Shown here: positions 1 to 9,112 of the stretch, in pieces
How the letters are laid out: each line of letters begins with the position of its first letter
Position numbering within the stretch: position 1 is the stretch's first letter
Made by a program: the position numbers and the translations under genes
Assembly: GCA_963753685.1 (NCBI GenBank)
Contig: CAVWDE010000002.1
Coordinates: forward strand, 434,001-498,000
Reading direction: 5' to 3'
Source of the DNA: DATAOG01 sp963753685
Lineage (GTDB): Bacteria > Pseudomonadota > Alphaproteobacteria > Geminicoccales > Geminicoccaceae
DNA length: 64,000 nucleotides
Notes under the pieces: model-generated
Database searches by the model: none
Told to the model about the DNA's origin: nothing
The model's input: only the letters and a program-made list of their open reading frames with translations

Positions 1-774
<774 letters not shown>

Positions 775-796
775 CCCCCATCCCGGACCCTCGTTC

Positions 797-1516
797 ATGC
801 CCAACGACCACACCGTCAAGTCGTACGATCAGCAGCTCAACCTGTTGACCCGGCACATCATGGAGATGGGCGGCCTGGTCGAGCAGCAGCTCGCGGCGGC
901 GATCGATGCGCTCGCCAACCGCAACATCGAGCTCGCGGCCCGGGTCATCGAGCACGACGACCGGGTCGACGACCTCGAGGAGGAGATCGACACCCTCGCG
1001 ATCCGCCTGCTCGCCACCCGCCAGCCGATGGCGATCGACCTGCGGCTGATCGCGATGGCGATGAAGATCTCCAACGACCTGGAGCGCATCGGCGACTACG
1101 CCGCCAACATCGCCAAGCGGGTCGAGCCGCTCGCCAAGGTGCCGCCGGTGCAGTCGCAGTACGCGATCCCGCGCATGGCCCAGATCACCCAGGCGATGAT
1201 CAAGGAGGTGCTCGACGCCTATGTCGAGCGCGACGCGCCGCGCGCGGTCGCCGCCTGGCACCGCGACGACGAGGTCGATGCGATGTACAACAGCCTGTTC
1301 CGCGAGCTCTCGACCTACATGCTCGAGGACCCGCGCAACATCACCGCCTCGATCGACCTCCTGTTCATCGCCAAGAACCTGGAGCGGGTCGGCGACCACA
1401 TCACCAACATCGCCGAGAAGATCCACTACATGGTGCACGGCCAAAGGATCAACCGCATGCCCCAGCCGGCCGCATCGATGCCGCCCGCGGCCAGGCAGCC
1501 GGCGGCGACCTCGTGA
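797..1516 (+). CDS. phoU: Phosphate signalling complex protein PhoU
   Basis: Helical regulator that links the Pst transporter to the PhoR/PhoB two-component system and restrains the Pho regulon when phosphate is plentiful. The 239 residues match family size. Two PhoU helical repeats are visible, each with a metal-binding type acidic patch: DLRLIAMAMKISNDLERIGDYA near residue 75-96 (in parts) and the matching IAKNLERVGDHITNIAE near residue 195-211. The start at 797 gives MPNDHTVKSYDQQL, a normal PhoU opening. It sits between pstB and phoB, with phoB beginning 13 bases after its stop, so the three genes probably share a transcript. Confidence 0.96.
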   Translation: MPNDHTVKSYDQQLNLLTRHIMEMGGLVEQQLAAAIDALANRNIELAARVIEHDDRVDDLEEEIDTLAIRLLATRQPMAIDLRLIAMAMKISNDLERIGDYAANIAKRVEPLAKVPPVQSQYAIPRMAQITQAMIKEVLDAYVERDAPRAVAAWHRDDEVDAMYNSLFRELSTYMLEDPRNITASIDLLFIAKNLERVGDHITNIAEKIHYMVHGQRINRMPQPAASMPPAARQPAATS

Positions 1517-1529
1517 GGCCGGGCGCGCC

Positions 1530-2247
1530 ATGAAGCCGCTCGTGCTGGTGGTCGAGGACGAGGCCGCGCTGCAGCAGCTGCTGGCCTACAATCTGCAGCG
1601 CGCGGGCTTCGCGGTCGAGCAGGCGTTCGACAGCGACGAGGCGCTGACCCTGATCGCCGAGCGCCTGCCGGACGTCGTGCTGCTCGACTGGATGCTGCCC
1701 TGGATGTCCGGGCTCGAGCTCTGCCGCCAGCTGCGGCGCAAGACCCGAGACCGCCAATCTGCCGATCATCATGCTGACCGCGCGCACCGAGGAGCCCGAC
1801 CGCCTGCAGGGCCTCGATACCGGCGCCGACGACTACATCACCAAGCCGTTCTCGATCGACGAGCTGATCGCGCGCGTGCGCGCCGTGCTGCGCCGGGTGC
1901 GCCCGGCGTTCGCGGCCGAGGTTCTCCGGTTCGCCGACCTGTCGATGGACCTGGTGGCGCACCGGGTCGCGCGCGGCGAGCGCGAGGTCCACCTCAGCCC
2001 GACCGAGTTCCGACTTCTCCGACAGCTCCTGCAGAGCCCCGGCCGGGTGTTCTCGCGCGACCAGCTTTTGGATCTGGTCTGGGGCCAGAACCAGGACGTC
2101 GAGCTGCGCACGGTCGATGCCACCATCCGCCGCCTGCGCCGCGCGCTGAATGCCGGCGGCGAAGCGGACATCCTGCGCACCGTGCGCGCCACGGGCTACG
2201 CCCTCGACCACAGCCACGCCCTGCCGGGCAACGGCACCGCCGCCTGA
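1530..2247 (+). pseudogene. phoB: Phosphate regulon response regulator PhoB, frameshifted in this sequence
   Basis: OmpR-family response regulator. The N-terminal receiver begins MKPLVLVVEDEAA (acidic pair ED, phospho-acceptor in VVLLDWMLPWMSG) and is in one frame up to about 1740. The rest of the receiver (IIMLTARTEE, switch lysine in ITKPFS) and the winged helix (LSPTEFRLLRQL, VDATIRRLRRAL) are in the next frame. Removing the single A at 1743 restores a continuous protein reading LRRKPETANLPIIMLTAR, the expected sequence for the family. The repaired length of about 238 residues is normal for PhoB. The break is therefore probably an insertion error and the gene functional. No phoR is seen downstream. 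Confidence 0.9.
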
Positions 2248-2367
2248 CTTTTTCCGAACTCGAGCTTCGGCGTTTCGCCGGCCCCGGAGTCGTGTAGTGT
2301 CGCCCGGAGTGTCGTGCCGGAAGCGTCGGCAACCGGCGCATCGACGCCAGGGTCAGGGAGGCTCGGG

Positions 2368-2802
2368 ATGCTGAAGGGGCTCGATCCGCTGCTCGGCGCG
2401 GATCTGCTGTACGTGCTGCGCGCGATGGGCCACGGCGACGAATTGGTGATCGTCGATGCCAACTTCCCGGCCGCGAGCTCGGGCCCGCGGGTCGTGCGCC
2501 TGGACGGCATCAGCGCCACCCGCGCCCTGCAAGCGGTGCTCTCGGTCATGCCGCTCGACGACTTCGTCGACCAGGCCTGCGCGCGCATGGAGGTGGTCGG
2601 CGATCCGGCCGCGGTGCCCGCGGTCTGCAAGGAGTTCCAGGAGATCATCGAGCGCGCCGAGGGCAGCCGCTTCCAGCTGGGCAAGCTCGAGCGCTTCGCC
2701 TTCTACGAGCGCGCGCGCCACGCCTTCGCCCTGCTCCAGACCGGCGAGACCCGCCTCTACGGCAACGTCCTCCTCAAGATGGGCATCGTCCGCCCGGATT
2801 GA
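2368..2802 (+). CDS. fucU: RbsD/FucU family sugar mutarotase
   Basis: Small enzyme that interconverts the anomers of a sugar such as L-fucose or ribose. The 144-residue product starts MLKGLDPLLG and has the family hallmarks GHGDELVIVDANFPA near residue 17-31 and the C-terminal LYGNVLLKMGI, where the family has YANIILKKGV. ATG 2368 was chosen over an upstream in-frame start because GGGAGG lies about seven bases before it. No fucose or ribose transporter or kinase is next to it, so the substrate is not given by context. A hairpin lies 25 bases after the stop. Confidence 0.88.
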   Translation: MLKGLDPLLGADLLYVLRAMGHGDELVIVDANFPAASSGPRVVRLDGISATRALQAVLSVMPLDDFVDQACARMEVVGDPAAVPAVCKEFQEIIERAEGSRFQLGKLERFAFYERARHAFALLQTGETRLYGNVLLKMGIVRPD

Positions 2803-2827
2803 TCCGCCGCCTCCAGCGGGGCTCGAA

Positions 2828-2865
2828 CTCCATCCGCCGATCCAGCGCCTCCAGGGCGGATGGAG
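2828..2865 (+). terminator. Hairpin after fucU, possible terminator
   Basis: Perfect 11-bp inverted repeat CTCCATCCGCC (2828-2838) and GGCGGATGGAG (2855-2865) with a 16-base loop, 25 bases after the fucU stop. There is no T-tract, so intrinsic termination is uncertain. Confidence 0.4.
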
Positions 2866-3539
2866 GTTGATGCAATCCCTGGACAACCCCTCGACGAGCC
2901 CTCGTTGTCTTGCCCTCTCGCTCGGACGTGCCAAGGTTGCGCCAAATAATATCACGCAATCTCACACGAATACTTACCAAGCACAAGCTCAGGTCGTTAT
3001 GAATCTCGGATCAATAACTCACTTCCGTGCGGCTATTGCTTTCAGAAGAGCCTTGAACCAGCCAACCTTTAGCGGGATCCTGGCGGCGGGTGCACACTTC
3101 TGGCGCATGCGGTCACAGTATAGATTGCGGATCAGCGTGAATTTATCGATGGATGCTGATGCAGGCCCGGACGGTCCCCTCTGACACCAGGATTCCTGCG
3201 GCCTGGCGGCGGCGTCACGCTGAGCCTGACGTTGATGCTGATGCCGGTTGAGTTTGACGCCGGCGTGCGGGCGGGCACACATGTGGCGCATCCCGACGGG
3301 GCCGGGAGGCGTTGGCCTCGTCCACGAGATCACGCGCGCAGAACAAATCCAGGCCCCGCTTTATAGCCCCGCACTTTCCGGCACCCGAAAAGGTTCGAGT
3401 GGCACGATCTCCGCCGCCGTGCCTGGCGACACGGACTCTACCTGCCCATCAGACGGCGCGCGTCGCGCCCCCTCGGCTTGGCTCACTTGCCGAGCGCGCG
3501 CCGAAGGTGTAGCTCAGAGTGTTGCGAGAGGAGAGGACG
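2866..3539. other. Intergenic stretch, no gene recognised
   Basis: About 670 bases with no convincing coding frame. The part from about 2930 to 3160 is clearly richer in A+T than the flanks. Short open frames exist on both strands but have no recognisable motifs or ribosome sites. It may be the eroded edge of the AT-rich segment further downstream. Confidence 0.5.
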
Positions 3540-3911
3540 ATGCCCGCCGTATCGTGCAGCGCATGCGGAGCGCCGATAGAGCCGACTGATATGCAGGCGC
3601 CATGCCCGCGGTGTGGCTCGGCAGATCGCCATGTCTACTCGACTGATCGCATCGCGCTGATCCTCTACCAAAAAACGCACGTCAAGCAGCGCCGAGGCGG
3701 TGAAGGCAAGCCCGCTCGAGAAGAAGTGCGCGGCGACGATTTCCGACGTTCGACAGGTCAGTGGCTGCACTTGAGCCGCACAATCGATCGTGCCAACGAC
3801 CAGTATAGCGAGGAGGTTATAGATCCGCGCACGGGCGAGATCGTGCATCAATGCGAGGAAGCGCTAAGCGCTCACCGCGGGCACGGGTCGGCCAAGCGCC
3901 GCCAGTCTTGA
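3540..3911 (+). CDS. Small zinc-ribbon protein of unknown function
   Basis: The 123-residue product starts MPAVSCSACGAPIE. Two CxxC knuckles (CSAC near residue 6 and CPRC near residue 22) form an N-terminal zinc ribbon. The C-terminus carries a conserved-looking EEVIDPRTGEIVHQCEE followed by HRGHGSAKRR, a layout seen in small hypothetical proteins of alphaproteobacteria (recalled, not searched). ATG 3540 is preceded by GAGAGGACG, a good ribosome site, which decides this start over an in-frame one at 3519. No function is assigned; nucleic-acid or protein binding through the zinc ribbon is an inference. It borders the AT-rich region downstream. Confidence 0.65.
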   Translation: MPAVSCSACGAPIEPTDMQAPCPRCGSADRHVYSTDRIALILYQKTHVKQRRGGEGKPAREEVRGDDFRRSTGQWLHLSRTIDRANDQYSEEVIDPRTGEIVHQCEEALSAHRGHGSAKRRQS

Positions 3912-3912
3912 G

Positions 3913-3968
3913 CTGACACCTTTCCCTTCCCTGCGCCTTTCTCTCCCCGCTGGCACCTTTTCCTCCCC
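3913..3968. repeat. Two degenerate copies of a CTG(A/G)CACCTTT(T)CC repeat
   Basis: CTGACACCTTTCCCTTCCC at 3913-3931 is followed by CTGGCACCTTTTCCTCCCC at 3950-3968. The core CTGACACC is the exact reverse complement of GGTGTCAG at 4962-4969, so the two repeat groups face each other across about 1 kb. This suggests the left boundary of a decayed mobile or REP-like element. Confidence 0.5.
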
Positions 3969-4947
3969 GCAAAGGATTCATCAGCGCATTCCGAGGACGC
4001 GCGTTGTGTGCTAACGACCAATATTTGGACTGCGAATTGTGCGTAACAGTTTAGTGAAAGAGAGATTTACTGTGGACGAGGTCTCCAGAAACAGGTATCG
4101 ATGTCGATTTTAGTAATCTTATGGGGTTGCATTTAGCGTTGCGATAACGCTTGCTAGCCATTGTGGAAAAACAAGCAAGACTTCAACCACACTCATGCCG
4201 CTGAAGAGCGGCGCTATCTGACCGTAAATGACAGTGGCAACTAAACTGGCCAGAACCGCCAGCCAAAAATTCTTAGATCCTTTTAGAAGGGAACGTACAT
4301 GTTTTGGAATAAAGCTCACTCTTGTTTTCGAAGCCTAAGCATGTTTCCTTCGCAGCGAGCAACGTCGCTCTGAACCAAGCAAGTGGACTATGGAAGGTGA
4401 TTTTGAACCTTCCTTCGATTGTTACAAGAGGCTTCGGTTTGTTCATCCCACGGTCTCCAGGAGGCCACGAGCGTTGCTATCAAAGACGAGGATCACTATC
4501 AAAAATCTGAGCGGTCATCTTAGCGTCGAGAAAATTCTATTCACGCTGCCTCTATGCAAAGACGCATCAACTCACTTCACTGTCTCATTCAAGATAAACT
4601 CCGGTAGTCTAGAGGTCTCAACATACCTCTACGCGCGTCGCTCCGTCCAGAGCCAGGCGTTTTCCTTAAAGCCAGCCCCCCAACGTGTGCGGTCGGCAGC
4701 TTACACTGCGGGAGCCACTCGCCTCATGCGTTCATCCATTCTCTTAGGGTACATAGTTCCCAGCGCTTTCAAGTTCGTTAAGGAACGCCCTGTGGCAGCA
4801 ACGTGCAACATACTATGATATGCGCCATTTGAATATAACCTACAAACCCCTGTCTCCCTGCCTCATTGGGGATGCGGTGCCTTTCGTGCTAACGCAGCAT
4901 ATACAACGCTGTTCCCTCGACGGTACCGCCACATTGGGGGAGGAACA
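3969..4947. other. AT-rich segment, no firm genes
   Basis: Base composition drops sharply relative to the flanking high-GC genes. One short membrane-like frame (4119-4319, minus) is listed separately. A 142-residue frame on the plus strand (4390-4818) shows no motif or family resemblance and is not called. The segment is bounded by CTGACAC and GTGTCAG repeats in opposite orientation, which suggests an inserted or foreign piece. Confidence 0.5.
4119..4319 (-). CDS. Possible small membrane protein
   Basis: A 66-residue frame from a GTG start. After a basic N-terminus (MSFIPKHVRSLLKGSKN) come two hydrophobic stretches: FWLAVLASLVATVIYG, and a second around VVEVLLVFPQWLASVIA. The pattern of positive N-terminus then membrane segments is coherent. 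However, there is no clear ribosome site, no recognisable family, and the surrounding DNA is AT-rich and otherwise uncoding. It could also be the remnant of a longer protein. Confidence 0.3.
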   Translation of the reverse strand: MSFIPKHVRSLLKGSKNFWLAVLASLVATVIYGQIAPLFSGMSVVEVLLVFPQWLASVIATLNATP

Positions 4948-4993
4948 GTGTCAGGGGGGACGGTGTCAGGAGCGGTGTCAGGAACGTGTCAGG
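4948..4993 (+). repeat. Four direct copies of GTGTCAGG
   Basis: GTGTCAGG occurs at 4948, 4963, 4975 and 4986, with steps of 15, 12 and 11 bases. The cluster runs into AACCAATTG. It is the inverse of the CTGACACC motif at 3913 and marks the right edge of the AT-rich segment. Confidence 0.6.
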
Positions 4994-5129
4994 AACCAAT
5001 TGCCTGCTTCGGGCGGCCGCGGGACGCGCGGTGGAGTCAGATCGTTGGAAAGTTCCTCGTATCTCTGGACGTGTCGGTTCGGATGGTCCCGGCCGCAGCC
5101 GGGTGACCCGGGGCCGCGTCACGCCTTCG

Positions 5130-5955
5130 TCAGGCCGGCGGCGCGTGGCGGTCGCGGGCGGTGACGAGGCGGGTGGTGACGCGGCTGACCTCGTCGGCGT
5201 CGCGGTAGGGCCAGGCGTGGATCACGCGGGTCACGCCCAGGGCTGCGAGGTCGCGCAGCCGGGTCGCGAGGCGGTCGTCGTCGTCGACCGGCAGCGGTTG
5301 TAGGAGGACGACCTCGGGGGCGGGCTTGCCGGCGGCTGCCATGCCTGCGCGCAGGCTTGCGATGCCGTTTTCGAGCACGGCGGCGTGGGCGCCGGTCGGC
5401 AGCCAGCCGTCGCCGAACCGGACCGCGCGGGCGATCGCGTGCGGCGGGGCGCCGCCGACCAGGATCGGTGGCCGGGTCGGGCGGGGCCGGAACAGGAAGG
5501 TCTGGCCGTTCGCCTCGACCTCGTCGCCGGCAAAGCAGGCGTGCAGGAAGGCAAGCGTCGCATCGGTGATCGCGCCGCGGCGGCGCGGGTCGACCCCGAG
5601 CGCCCGGAATTCCTTCTCCATCCAGCCGACCCCGACGCCGAGAACCAGGCGCTCCCCGGACAGTTCCTGGATGGTTGCGAGCCATTTCGCGCTCAGCAGG
5701 GCGGGGCGGTAGGGGACGATCAGGACGCCCACGGCCAAGCGCCACCCGTTCGGTGATCCCGGCGAGAAACGCGAGGGTCGCCAGCGGCTCGAGGTAGCGC
5801 CCGCCCGAGCCCTCCGAATCCTCGGGCGCGAGGGCCAGGTGATCGGCGACCCAGAGATCGTCGATGCCGGCCGCCTCCGCGGCGCGGGCCGCAGCCGCGA
5901 TCAGAGGGCGGGTCGACTGCGGCCCCATGTTGCGCAGGTAAAGACCGAGCTTCAT
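5130..5955 (-). pseudogene. LLM-class flavin-dependent oxidoreductase, frameshifted in this sequence
   Basis: Luciferase-like monooxygenase family enzyme using FMN or F420. The N-terminal part from ATG 5955 reads MKLGLYLRNMGPQS and IDDLWVADHLALAPED, the TIM-barrel opening of the family. The remainder, in another frame from about 5738, has LVLGVGVGWMEKEFRALGVD, PPILVGGAPPHA and FGDGWLPTG, all typical. Dropping one A of the AA at 5737-5738 joins them as ERVALAVGVLIVPYRPALLSA, so a one-base insertion error is likely. The substrate is unknown. It is a single gene, divergent from the cupin gene at 6228. Confidence 0.82.
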
Positions 5956-6227
5956 GTCCGTCTCCGATGGCAGGGCAAGTGGGCCGCTTCGCGCTCCGGG
6001 AGCAGGAAGGACGTATGAAACACCCGGGGCGTTGATGTAAACAGGGGATGGGTGCGCCTTCTGCAGCCACACGCACCAACGCGCGACGCACGGGCGCAGG
6101 GCGAGACGGGGGGAACGGGTCTAGATCTGCAGGGCGGCCGGAACCGGCGCGCGACCAGCTTGGGCTCGATGCATCCGGTGACGGCGAGGCATACGGGCGG
6201 CGTGACCATCAAGGGGAGGGATGTCCG

Positions 6228-6665
6228 ATGCGCGGTTCGTACCTTGGGAGCGGCGGGCGCGTGGCTGGCGTCATGCTGTTGGCTGCGGGCACGCTGCTGG
6301 TTGGGCCTGGGGCGCGCGCTGCGGGCGCCGATGCGGGCGCCAAGGTGACGCCGGTGATCGCGGAGCAGCTGCCGAACGTGCCCGGCAAGACCCTGACCGC
6401 GGTCGTGGTGACCTACGCTCCGGGCGGCAAGTCCGGCAAGCATCATCATGCCGGCAGCGTCTTTGCTTACGTGCTCTCGGGCGCGATCCGCTCGCAGACC
6501 TCGACGGGCGGACCGGCCAAGGTCTACCAGGCCGGCGAGAGCTTCTTCGAGCCGCCGGGCAGCGAGCATCTGGTCAGCGAGAACGCGAGCGCGACCGAGC
6601 CCGCGAGCCTGCTCGCCGTGTTCGTGGCCGACGACGGCGCCAAGCTCACGCATTTCGACAAGTGA
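6228..6665 (+). CDS. Secreted cupin-domain protein
   Basis: A 145-residue protein. Residues 1-33 form a signal peptide with a hydrophobic core (VAGVMLLAAGTLLVG) and likely cleavage after ARA. The cupin core has motif 1 as GKSGKHHHAGSVFAYVLSG, with a histidine cluster for metal binding, and motif 2 around FFEPPGSEHLVSENA. One-domain periplasmic cupins of this size are common and mostly uncharacterised. ATG 6228 follows GGGGAGGG about nine bases upstream. It is followed by an SDR gene about 100 bases later; co-transcription is possible but not evident. Confidence 0.82.
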   Translation: MRGSYLGSGGRVAGVMLLAAGTLLVGPGARAAGADAGAKVTPVIAEQLPNVPGKTLTAVVVTYAPGGKSGKHHHAGSVFAYVLSGAIRSQTSTGGPAKVYQAGESFFEPPGSEHLVSENASATEPASLLAVFVADDGAKLTHFDK

Positions 6666-6763
6666 AGGGGCGGGTCGACAAGTGACGGAGCTGGGCCGCG
6701 GCTTCGCCGTGCTTGTGCAGCCCCGGTCTTCCCGCTGCACCCGAACCTGAGGGGACCATCGTC

Positions 6764-7502
6764 ATGGACCGGCTCAAGGACAAGCGTGCCCTGATCACTG
6801 GCGGCACCAGCGGCATCGGCCTCGCGACCGCCAGGCGTTTCCTCGCCGAAGGTGCCAGGGTCGCGGTCACCGGCACCAATCCCGGCGACCATCGAGGCGG
6901 CGCGGGCGGAGCTCGGTGGCGATGTCCAGGTGATCCGCGCCGATGCCGGCGACGTCGCCGCCCAGCGCTCGGTCGCGGCGACCATCGAGGAGCTGTTCGG
7001 TGCGCTCGACATCCTGTGCGTCAATGCCGGGTTCGGCGATTTCCGACCGCTCGAGCAGATCGACGAGGCGGCCTTCGACCGCTCGATCGCGGTCAACCTG
7101 AAGGGCCCGCTGTTCCTCGTGCAGGCGCTGCTGCCGGTGTTCGCCAATCCCGCCTCGATCGTGCTCAACACCTCGATCAACGCCCACATCGGCATGCCCA
7201 ACACGATCCTCTATGCGGCCAGCAAGGCGGGGCTCGCCTCGCTCATCCGCACGCTCTCGGGCGAGCTGATCGGGCGCGGCATCCGCGCCAATGCGGTCAG
7301 CCCCGGCCCGACCGCGACCCCGATGCACGACAAGCTCGGCCTGGTCGGCGCCCATCTCGATGCCCTGGTCGCCCAGATCCCGCTCGGCCGCCGCGGCCAT
7401 GCCGATGAGATCGCCCAGGCGATCGTGTTCCTGGCCTCCGACGAGGCCGCCTTCACGGTCGGCAGCGAGCTCACGATCGACGGCGGCATGACCACGCTCT
7501 GA
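6764..7502 (+). pseudogene. SDR family oxidoreductase, frameshifted in this sequence
   Basis: Short-chain dehydrogenase/reductase using NAD(P). The N-terminal frame from ATG 6764 gives the cofactor motif ALITGGTSGIGLATARRF. After about 6881 the protein continues in the next frame with DILCVNAGFGDF (NAG motif), a serine region SIVLNTSINAH, the catalytic LYAASKAG (YxxxK) and VSPGPTATPM, ending EAAFTVGSELTIDGGMTTL. Removing one C from CCC at 6881-6883 joins the parts as VTGTNPATIEAARAELGG. The repaired length of about 245 residues is typical. The substrate cannot be told from sequence. Confidence 0.87.
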
Positions 7503-7541
7503 AGCGCCGTGGCCGGCCCGGCAACCTCGAAGGCGACGACC

Positions 7542-7682
7542 ATGGACGACCTCCGGCTGCCGACCATCCAGCCCTCGGACGAGGTTCGCAGGCCGTTGCG
7601 CCCGGCGTATGATCAGGGTTGTGTCCAGATGATCGCGTTGAGCTTCCAGACCATCGCCGCCGCCCACAAGCGGTGGCGGTGA
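7542..7682 (+). CDS. Possible 46-residue small ORF before cydA
   Basis: ATG 7542 opens a 46-codon frame (MDDLRLPTIQPSDE ... AAAHKRWR) ending 45 bases before cydA. A GAAGGCG stretch lies upstream. It has no transmembrane segment, so it is not a CydX-type subunit, and no family is recognised. It may be non-coding leader sequence of the cydAB operon. Confidence 0.15.
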   Translation: MDDLRLPTIQPSDEVRRPLRPAYDQGCVQMIALSFQTIAAAHKRWR

Positions 7683-7727
7683 GGGCCACGGCCGCAACAC
7701 CGGGCTTGCCGGAGAGGGAGATTTTCG

Positions 7728-9107
7728 ATGGACCTCGACCCGCTCTTCCTCTCGCGCTTGCAGTGGAGCTGGGTGATCGCCTGGCACATCCTTTTGCCCG
7801 CGTTCACGGTCGGCCTTGCCTCCTACATCGCGGTCCTCGAGGGCCTCTACTTCTTCACCCGCCAGGAGATCTGGTTCCGGATCTCACGTTTCTGGACCCG
7901 GATCTTCGCGGTCTCGTTCGCGATGGGCGTGGTGTCCGGGATCGTCATGCCGTTCCAGTTCGGCACCAACTGGTCGCGCTTCTCCGATGCCGCCGCCAAC
8001 GTCATCTCGCCCTTGCTCGCGTATGAGGACCTGATGGCCTTCTTCCTCGAGGCGACCTTCCTCGGCGTGCTGCTGTTCGGCCGCCAGCTGGTGCCGGCCT
8101 GGGCGCATTTCTTCGCCGCCTGCATGGTCGCGATCGGCACGCTGTTCTCGGCGTTCTGGATCCTGGCGGCCAACAGCTGGATGCAGACGCCGGCCGGCTA
8201 CGAGATCCGCGATGGCCGGTTCTTTCCCACCGACTGGCTCGCGATCATCTTCAGCCCGTCCTTTCCCTATCGGCTCGCTCATAATGTCAGCGCCTTCTAT
8301 GTGACCACCGGGTTCGTCGTGCTCGGGGTCGGCGCCTGGCTCGTGCGCCGCGGCGGCTTCGGGCGAGATGGCCGGCTGATGGTCGGGATGGCGCTGGGCT
8401 TTCTGTCGCTGTTCGTGCCGCTCCAGATTTTCCTGGGCGACCTGCACGGCCTCAACACGCGCGATCACCAGCCGGCCAAGCTCGCGGCGATGGAGGGTCG
8501 CTGGGAGACCGCGGCGCCAGCACCTTTGACCCTGTTCGCCATCCCCGACCAGGAGGCCGAGCGCAACGACTATGCGATCGACGTCCCCTATCTCGGCAGC
8601 CTGATCGTCACCCATTCGCTCGACGGCGCGATCAAGGGCCTGAAGGACTGGCCGCCCGATCAGCGGCCACCGGTCTGGCCGGTGTTCTTCGCCTTCCGGA
8701 TCATGGTCGGCATCGGTTTCTTCATGCTCGGCGTGGTGGCACTCGGGGGGGTGCTCTGGTGGCGCGGCCGGCTGTTCGAGACCGACTGGTTCCTCCGGCT
8801 CTGCCAATGGGTGGCACCGCTCGGCTTCGTCGCGGTCATCGCCGGCTGGACGACCACCGAGGTCGGGCGCCAGCCCTGGACCATCTATGGCCTCTTGCGC
8901 ACGTCCCAGTCGGTCTCGCCCTCGCTGACCGGGCCGGACGTGCTCCTGTCGCTGCTCGCCTACATGGTGGTCTATCTGATCATGTTCCCGGCCGGGGTCG
9001 CGGTGATGGCGCGGATCGTCCGCGCGGGCCCGGTCGCCGAGACGACGCCGGACGAGCCGCTCGAAGGCGTGCAGCGCAAAATCCCCCTGCCGACGACCGC
9101 GGAGTAA
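7728..9107 (+). CDS. cydA: Cytochrome bd ubiquinol oxidase subunit I (CIO-type)
   Basis: Quinol oxidase subunit carrying hemes b558, b595 and d in the inner membrane. The 459 residues are shorter than the E. coli subunit, and the Q-loop after HGLNTRDHQPAKLAAMEG is short, which marks the cyanide-insensitive oxidase class. Heme ligand candidates are His20 (IAWHILLPAF), the His in PYRLAHNVSAFY and the Met in AFRIMVGIG; the quinol-site motif GRQPW is present in EVGRQPWTIYG. Nine hydrophobic segments are apparent. GGAGAGGGAG precedes ATG 7728. cydB begins five bases after the stop. No cydDC or cydX is in the window. Confidence 0.95.
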   Translation: MDLDPLFLSRLQWSWVIAWHILLPAFTVGLASYIAVLEGLYFFTRQEIWFRISRFWTRIFAVSFAMGVVSGIVMPFQFGTNWSRFSDAAANVISPLLAYEDLMAFFLEATFLGVLLFGRQLVPAWAHFFAACMVAIGTLFSAFWILAANSWMQTPAGYEIRDGRFFPTDWLAIIFSPSFPYRLAHNVSAFYVTTGFVVLGVGAWLVRRGGFGRDGRLMVGMALGFLSLFVPLQIFLGDLHGLNTRDHQPAKLAAMEGRWETAAPAPLTLFAIPDQEAERNDYAIDVPYLGSLIVTHSLDGAIKGLKDWPPDQRPPVWPVFFAFRIMVGIGFFMLGVVALGGVLWWRGRLFETDWFLRLCQWVAPLGFVAVIAGWTTTEVGRQPWTIYGLLRTSQSVSPSLTGPDVLLSLLAYMVVYLIMFPAGVAVMARIVRAGPVAETTPDEPLEGVQRKIPLPTTAE

Positions 9108-9112
9108 GGGCG

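Noticed and set aside
2814..2865. Possible tRNA 3' half (GGGCTCGAACTCC resembles a T-arm)
   Set aside because: No acceptor, D or anticodon arms can be folded around it; the hairpin explains the complementarity better.
3019..3333. A 104-codon minus-strand frame in the 2.9-3.5 kb gap
   Set aside because: Its end looks basic and helical, but there is no ribosome site or family resemblance; it may be a gene remnant, which cannot be shown from sequence alone.
4390..4818. A 142-codon frame in the AT-rich segment
   Set aside because: No ribosome site, no motif, irregular amino acid composition, and it lies between facing repeats in otherwise uncoding DNA.
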